NCBI GenBank assembly: GCA_023229065.1
Contig: JALNZZ010000147.1
Location: 1 to 5,161 of the forward strand
DNA length: 5,161 nt
Source of the DNA: Porticoccaceae bacterium
Lineage (GTDB): Bacteria; Pseudomonadota; Gammaproteobacteria; Pseudomonadales; Porticoccaceae
Reading direction: 5' to 3'
A model generated the notes under the pieces. The model did not search any database. It saw nothing but the letters and a program-made list of their open reading frames with translations, and was not told the DNA's origin. Shown here in pieces: positions 1 through 5,161 of the stretch. The position numbers and the translations under genes were made by a program. How positions within the stretch are numbered: position 1 is the first letter of the stretch; every line of letters starts with the position of its first letter.

Positions 1-2468
<2,468 letters not shown>

Positions 2469-2469
2469 T

Positions 2470-2524
2470 AGGTTCTGGCTATTGCTGCGCTCGCCCAAGG
2501 TCTGCGTCGTCTTAGCCAGCTCCT
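2470..2524. repeat. Imperfect inverted repeat directly after clpB
   Basis: Bases 2470-2481 and 2513-2524 are inverted copies matching at 10 of 12 positions, with TGGCTA/TAGCCA perfect at the loop side and a 31-base loop. The element begins one base after the clpB stop codon. In clpB mRNA it could form a 3' hairpin that protects or trims the transcript end. No T-run follows, so it is not a standard intrinsic terminator. It differs in sequence from the repeat array that starts at 2531. Confidence 0.4.
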
Positions 2525-2530
2525 AAACCT

Positions 2531-2610
2531 CTGTCATCCGACCGGTTCGTACGTCGCTGTTATCCTGACCGGTTCGTATGTCGTTGTTATCCTGACCAGT
2601 TCCTATGTCG
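2531..2610. repeat. Three tandem 26-27 bp direct repeats (left arm of repeat array)
   Basis: The three units are 2531-2556, 2557-2583 and 2584-2610. Adjacent units differ at only about three positions each. Each opens with a form of the 11-bp motif GTCATCCTGAC (2533-2542, one base short; 2559-2569; 2586-2596), followed by a conserved CGGTTCGTATGTCG-like filler. The next motif copy at 2613-2623 starts the central palindrome, so the left arm holds four copies spaced 26, 27 and 27 bp. No coding potential is evident. The unit looks like a locally duplicated end of the palindromic element. Confidence 0.85.
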
Positions 2611-2611
2611 C

Positions 2612-2681
2612 TGTCATCCCGACCAACGGGAGGGATCTTTACCACCGAGGTTCAAGATCTCTCCCTACGGTCGAGATGACA
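2612..2681. repeat. 70-bp imperfect palindrome, MITE-like or REP-like element
   Basis: Bases 2612-2639 and 2654-2681 are inverted copies of 28 bp matching at 23 positions, around a 14-base loop (2640-2653). The ends read TGTCATCCCGAC on the left and the inverse GTCGAGATGACA on the right. This resembles the widespread bacterial palindromes with GTCATCC...GGATGAC ends and inner GGGATCTT/AAGATC arms, which are usually small non-coding elements found between genes. There is no transposase in the window. It lies between two convergent genes, a usual place for such elements, where the hairpin could limit read-through from either side. Neither strand shows a T-run after the hairpin. Confidence 0.8.
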
Positions 2682-2692
2682 AAAAAGCTACA

Positions 2693-2781
2693 GTCGGGAT
2701 GACAAAAATCGTTGGTCGAGATGACAGAAAACGTCGAGTGTCCCCCGTCGGTCGGAATGACAAGGTGCTGGTCGAAATGAC
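2693..2781. repeat. Reverse-orientation motif copies (right arm of repeat array)
   Basis: After the palindrome, the inverse motif GTCG(G/A)(G/A)ATGAC recurs at 2693-2703, 2715-2725, 2751-2761 and 2771-2781. The palindrome's own right end (2670-2680) makes five copies. A decayed copy, GTCGAGTGTC, sits at 2733-2742. With it included, successive copies start 23, 22, 18, 18 and 20 bp apart. All are in the opposite orientation to the left arm. The filler between copies is A-rich next to the motif and less conserved than on the left. No ORF or protein similarity is evident. Confidence 0.75.
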
Positions 2782-2802
2782 AGAGCGTTGAGCGCAAGCG
2801 GG

Positions 2803-2818
2803 GCGGCCTAGAGGCCGC
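2803..2818 (-). terminator. Short GC-rich hairpin abutting the dodecin stop codon
   Basis: GCGGCC (2803-2808) and GGCCGC (2813-2818) form a perfect 6-bp stem around a 4-base loop. The hairpin begins immediately after the dodecin TAA on the minus strand. The sequence after it on that strand is CCCGCTTGCG, with no T-run. It may be a 3' end stabiliser or a weak terminator for dodecin mRNA, but it does not meet the intrinsic-terminator pattern. Confidence 0.35.
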
Positions 2819-3028
2819 TTACGGCTCCAGGGTGAAACCCAATTTAAGGCTGACTTGCCAGTGGTCCACCTTGCCGTCCACCAAGTGACCGCGGATATCC
2901 GTTACCTCGAACCAACGCATGTTGTGGACTGTCTCGGCACTCCTGGCGATGGCCTTTTGGACGGCATCCTCAATCCCCTTGGTCGAAGAGCCAGTCAGTT
3001 CAATGGTTTTATAAACGTGGTTGGACAT
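2819..3028 (-). CDS. Dodecin family flavin-binding protein
   Basis: The gene encodes a 69-residue cytosolic protein. Dodecins assemble into hollow dodecamers that bind riboflavin, FMN or related flavins in pairs at subunit interfaces. They are thought to store or quench free flavin. The sequence carries the family pattern along its full length: HVYKTIELTGSS near the N terminus (beta 1), a helix about 17-34, RWFEV with the flavin-stacking Trp39, and HWQV with Gln58, which match Trp36 and Gln55 of the Halobacterium protein; the C terminus is KLGFTLEP. The length is typical. The ATG start has a consensus Shine-Dalgarno six bases upstream. The gene is transcribed toward clpB and divergently from the L,D-transpeptidase gene, and it appears monocistronic. 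The flavin ligand cannot be told from sequence alone. Confidence 0.96.
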   Translation of the reverse strand: MSNHVYKTIELTGSSTKGIEDAVQKAIARSAETVHNMRWFEVTDIRGHLVDGKVDHWQVSLKLGFTLEP

Positions 3029-3034
3029 GATGTG

Positions 3035-3041
3035 CCTCCTT
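3035..3041 (-). promoter_or_regulatory. Ribosome binding site of dodecin
   Basis: The minus strand reads AAGGAGG, a full anti-16S match, with six bases between it and the ATG at 3028. It fixes the dodecin start and predicts strong translation. Confidence 0.9.
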
Positions 3042-3055
3042 GTAGTGTCACTGTC

Positions 3056-3086
3056 AGTATAGTCAAACTCCGGGTTTGGGCTGACT
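3056..3086 (-). promoter_or_regulatory. Possible dodecin promoter with overlapping dyad
   Basis: On the minus strand TATACT (3056-3061) is one base from the -10 consensus and would give a leader of roughly 20 bases before the start codon. No good -35 hexamer is found at 16-18 bp. Just upstream is an imperfect dyad: AGTCA (3061-3065) with TGACT (3082-3086) outside, and CAAAC (3064-3068) with GTTTG (3074-3078) inside. It overlaps where a -35 would sit. The poor -35 plus the dyad would fit an activator or repressor site, but this is inference from position only. Confidence 0.3.
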
Positions 3087-3103
3087 TAATGCTAGCCGAG
3101 GAC

Positions 3104-3128
3104 TAACCCCTTGCCTAACAGGCGGTTA
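3104..3128. repeat. Small bulged inverted repeat in the divergent promoter region
   Basis: TAACC (3104-3108) pairs with GGTTA (3124-3128), and inside it GCCT (3113-3116) pairs with AGGC (3120-3123) around the loop AAC. A 4-base bulge (3109-3112) lies on one side. It is between the two divergent candidate promoters and could be a protein-binding site or chance. Confidence 0.25.
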
Positions 3129-3167
3129 ACAAGGTAAATTCACAGCGCATGGCTTGGGTTGCAGCTA

Positions 3168-3176
3168 TGCTATAAA
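3168..3176 (+). promoter_or_regulatory. Candidate extended -10 promoter for the L,D-transpeptidase gene
   Basis: The bases TGCTATAAA form an extended -10 element (TG, one base, then TATAAA at 3171-3176), 35 bases before the GTG start. The hexamer 17 bp upstream (3148-3153, CATGGC) does not resemble TTGACA, which extended -10 promoters can tolerate. The predicted leader is about 28-30 bases. Confidence 0.45.
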
Positions 3177-3211
3177 AACGATCGATATCATTTAACGGGG
3201 ATACAAAACCT

Positions 3212-3757
3212 GTGTTTCATCCAGTTCTGAATCGCTGCCTGCGCCTGTTTGGGTGTTGCCTCGTTCTGGTGTCTGCACCGACGGTTTTAGCCAGTTTCTC
3301 CATGATGCGCCCGGCGGTCAGCGACAATGTTGATATGGTGTTGGTGGAAAAGTCGGCCAGGGTCATCTATCTGATGCAAGGCGACAGTATCGTTCGCAGC
3401 TATCCGATCGCGCTTGGCAAGAACCCTAAAGGCCACAAGCAGCAGGCCGGCGATGGCCGCACCCCGGAGGGGCGCTATACCCTCGACTGGCGCAACCCCA
3501 ACAGTCGCTACTACCGCTCCATTCATATTTCCTACCCCAACGAACAGGACCTGGAGCTGGCGCAGGCACAGAACCGCGACCCTGGCAATTTGATCATGAT
3601 CCACGGCAGCCCGGCCTGGGTACCGTCTCCCGAGTGGGCCAGCCAATGGCTGCACAAAGATGACTGGACCGAGGGCTGTATCGCGGTAACCAATGATGTG
3701 ATGGACGAAATCTGGAATCTGGTAAAAGACGGCACCCCTATCGAAATCCGTCCCTGA
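3212..3757 (+). CDS. Periplasmic L,D-transpeptidase (YkuD domain) family protein
   Basis: The gene encodes 181 residues. YkuD-domain enzymes use a cysteine to cleave and rejoin peptidoglycan stem peptides, making 3-3 cross-links or attaching proteins to the wall. Residues 1-27 look like a Sec signal peptide: Arg8 and Arg11, a hydrophobic stretch about 12-26, and likely cleavage after VLA at 27. The catalytic domain covers about 41-180, with GDGRTPEG (80-87), the conserved IHGSP containing His131, and TEGC with nucleophile Cys156 followed by IAVTN. There is no LysM or other wall-binding domain, so it is shorter than the roughly 300-residue YbiS/ErfK type. The start is GTG at 3212 with a weak GGGG ribosome site at 3197-3200, 11 bases away. 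It is chosen because the next ATGs (3302, 3305) would lose the signal peptide. An in-frame stop at 3173 bars a much longer form. Whether it cross-links, anchors a protein or is a hydrolase is unknown. Confidence 0.9.
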   Translation: MFHPVLNRCLRLFGCCLVLVSAPTVLASFSMMRPAVSDNVDMVLVEKSARVIYLMQGDSIVRSYPIALGKNPKGHKQQAGDGRTPEGRYTLDWRNPNSRYYRSIHISYPNEQDLELAQAQNRDPGNLIMIHGSPAWVPSPEWASQWLHKDDWTEGCIAVTNDVMDEIWNLVKDGTPIEIRP

Positions 3758-3781
3758 AACCTGGGGGCGCCGCTTACACAA

Positions 3782-3916
3782 TTACACCACGTCTCGCCCT
3801 TCGCGCCGCGCCTTGCGGGTGTCGCGCACCGTGGCACCGATAATCACGGCCAGCACAATCAATGAGATGAACGGCCAGATCAGAATATAGGTGGCCAATA
3901 CCCAGGCTGTTGTCAT
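3782..3916 (-). CDS. Small single-pass membrane protein, putative symporter small subunit
   Basis: The gene encodes 44 residues. Residues about 4-28 form one hydrophobic helix containing the phrase YILIWPFISLIVL. The C-terminal tail is basic (RDTRKARREGRD), so by the positive-inside rule the C terminus is cytoplasmic. It resembles the short proteins that annotation pipelines call putative transporter small subunit: about 40 residues, an LIWP motif in the helix, and a charged end after it, usually next to a sodium:solute symporter. Here it lies 60 bp after the symporter stop on the same strand, which fits that role. The ATG at 3916 has GGAGGA five bases upstream. Another ATG at 3921 hits a stop after two codons, so it is not the start. 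The gene is convergent with the L,D-transpeptidase gene, with 24 bp between stops. The role is inferred from context and recalled similarity; a stabilising or trafficking subunit is plausible but unproven. Confidence 0.82.
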   Translation of the reverse strand: MTTAWVLATYILIWPFISLIVLAVIIGATVRDTRKARREGRDVV

Positions 3917-3920
3917 GTCA

Positions 3921-3926
3921 TCCTCC
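3921..3926 (-). promoter_or_regulatory. Ribosome binding site of the small membrane protein
   Basis: The minus strand reads GGAGGA, with four bases before the ATG at 3916 (five from the GGAGG core). It supports real translation of this short frame and selects between two closely placed ATGs. Confidence 0.75.
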
Positions 3927-3976
3927 GCGGTGATTGCAATGTTGATGTACTTGCGATATCGCTAACGAGATGCAAC

Positions 3977-5161
3977 TCATACTTGCCCCCGTGCACTGGC
4001 CATGTCGGGCACGGCTTCTGCCGGTGTCGAGTCGTCCGTGGCGCTGTTGTTGTCGTAATTGCCGATGCGCCTGTTGATCTCGGCGAAATCAAACCGCGTG
4101 GTGTTCATCAGACTGAGGGCAATACAGACCACGGTGCTGGCACCATAGGCGGTGAGTGAGGCGGTCAGGACGCGGTAGTCGCGGAGGAAGTCATGGCCGT
4201 AAATGGCCAGCAGCACAGCGACCAGGGTGCCTGCCACCAAACCGGCGCGACGCCCGAAGAAGCCAAAGGCCATCAAGCCGATAACGACACCGCCGCCACC
4301 GGCGGCAAGCAACTCGAAAAAGACGGCGATCACGCCTTTCAGTGGCAACAGGTTGAAGCGCACGATGCAGAACATGGCGAGGCCCGCCACCACTGCCGAG
4401 GTAAAGGCCTTGTTGGTAACCCGATCCCAGTAGCAGCTGGCGATCACTGGAAACACAATGGTGCCCCACAGCGCACCGACAAAGACCAGCATCATCAGAA
4501 TATCGAGAGAGAAGCTAGCCAGAATAACGCCAATGGCGGTGGCGACGACCATGGTCAGACGGCCGATCAGCAGCATTTTGCGGGGATTGACCTTGTCCTT
4601 GGCGATATTCTTGCCGTACACATCCGCCATCATAATGGCCGACAGCGCACAGAGGTCGGCATCGGCGGTGGATGACAGCGAGCCGATCACCAGAATAAAG
4701 AACAGCATAATAAAACCGGCGGGCAGGTAGAGCGACACCATCTGCGGAATCAAGTTATTCATATTGCCGTTCATCGGCTCAATGCCTGCCAGCAGCGCCA
4801 TCAGTCCGATCATCCCCAGCCCGATCACCACGGCACCGTAGCCGATAGTGGCGGTGATGAAGGTGGGCTTGATGTGATCTTCGCGCACCGCAAAGAGCCG
4901 CTGCGAAATGGTCTGGTTGCCGATGGAATAGGCCAGTACGGCGACAAAGAAAGGCGCACCCTGGTTTAACACCGCATCCACGGAAAACAGATTGGCCTGC
5001 TCGGGGGTAATCTTGTCCAGGTTAGCCACCAGTGCTGCAGGGCCGCCCATGGCAAATAACAGGATGGGAATAATCAGAATCGCCACGGTCATCATGGCAA
5101 TCAGCTGGGCAAAGTCGGTCAGCACCGAGGCGCGAAACCCGGACCACAGGGTATAACTGAG
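3977..5161 (-). CDS. Sodium:solute symporter (SSS/SLC5 family), N-terminal part outside window
   Basis: The protein is an inner-membrane secondary transporter of the LeuT-fold SSS family, which uses the sodium gradient to import a solute. The frame is open to the right edge. The codon at 5123-5125 is an internal GTG, and 12 further codons upstream encode YTLWSGFRAS, matching the YT..GG.RAV..TD..Q stretch of SSS proteins. By comparison with PutP, some 170-190 N-terminal residues are missing. The 394 visible residues hold about nine or ten hydrophobic segments. Counting from the edge, SSTADADL at 163-170 (4652-4675) places Ser-Thr where PutP Ser340-Thr341 form the Na2 sodium site, followed by LSAIMMADVYGK. 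The IGNQTISQRLFAVRE stretch (79-93) is also typical. A hydrophilic tail of about 40 residues ends the protein. The substrate cannot be assigned; the STAD-D motif recalls urea and other non-sugar branches, which is only a hint. It is followed by the small membrane protein gene, probably in one operon. Confidence 0.93.
   Translation of the reverse strand, partial: LSYTLWSGFRASVLTDFAQLIAMMTVAILIIPILLFAMGGPAALVANLDKITPEQANLFSVDAVLNQGAPFFVAVLAYSIGNQTISQRLFAVREDHIKPTFITATIGYGAVVIGLGMIGLMALLAGIEPMNGNMNNLIPQMVSLYLPAGFIMLFFILVIGSLSSTADADLCALSAIMMADVYGKNIAKDKVNPRKMLLIGRLTMVVATAIGVILASFSLDILMMLVFVGALWGTIVFPVIASCYWDRVTNKAFTSAVVAGLAMFCIVRFNLLPLKGVIAVFFELLAAGGGGVVIGLMAFGFFGRRAGLVAGTLVAVLLAIYGHDFLRDYRVLTASLTAYGASTVVCIALSLMNTTRFDFAEINRRIGNYDNNSATDDSTPAEAVPDMASARGQV

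Noticed and set aside
2612..2690. Rho-independent terminator for clpB
   Set aside because: The palindrome makes a strong stem, but on the plus strand it is followed by a run of A, not T. On the minus strand the T-run comes before the hairpin.
2531..2781. Possible CRISPR array
   Set aside because: The repeated motif is only 11 bp, the units are 18-27 bp, the filler on the left is itself repeated rather than unique, and the orientation flips across a palindrome. No cas gene is near.
2855..3106. Plus-strand open frame (83 codons) over dodecin
   Set aside because: It covers the complement of dodecin, which has a full family match and a consensus ribosome site; this frame has neither.
3245..3259. 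Lipoprotein signal (Leu-Phe-Gly-Cys at residues 12-15 of the L,D-transpeptidase)
   Set aside because: The cysteine sits at the start of the hydrophobic stretch rather than its end, and Phe is unusual in the lipobox. A signal peptidase I site after VLA at residue 27 fits better.
4193..4675. Plus-strand open frame (160 codons) inside the symporter gene
   Set aside because: It is antisense to conserved transmembrane segments and the sodium-site motif. Its translation is low-complexity His/Gln/Asp-rich, typical of the complement of membrane-protein codons.

Overview
The window is a GC-rich stretch of bacterial chromosome carrying housekeeping and accessory genes. The ClpB sequence, a flavin-binding dodecin, a periplasmic L,D-transpeptidase and a sodium:solute symporter paired with a tiny membrane subunit together suggest a Gram-negative gammaproteobacterium. 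The ClpB wording is close to that of Pseudomonas, and a marine lineage such as the Cellvibrionales is possible. This placement is from recalled protein similarity only; no 16S or other marker gene is present.

Layout. Positions 1-2468 (+) hold clpB, lacking about 34 N-terminal codons beyond the left edge. Positions 2469-2818 contain no gene but are dense in repeats: an imperfect inverted repeat right after clpB, then a roughly 250-bp array built from an 11-bp motif. Forward copies lie on the left, a 70-bp imperfect palindrome is in the middle, and reverse copies lie on the right. Positions 2819-3028 (-) encode dodecin, convergent with clpB. Positions 3029-3211 are a divergent promoter region serving dodecin and the rightward L,D-transpeptidase gene (3212-3757, +, GTG start). 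Positions 3782-3916 (-) encode a 44-residue single-pass membrane protein. It lies 60 bp downstream of a sodium:solute symporter gene (3977 to the right edge, -) whose N-terminal part is outside the window.

How the genes relate. The symporter and the small membrane protein are probably one transcription unit making one transporter. ClpB (cytosolic disaggregase), dodecin (cytosolic flavin buffer) and the L,D-transpeptidase (periplasmic peptidoglycan enzyme) are separate transcription units with no evident shared pathway.

I see no sign of a novel multi-gene system. The most interesting items are the two-armed repeat array between clpB and dodecin, and the small transporter subunit, which is short enough to be missed by gene finders.
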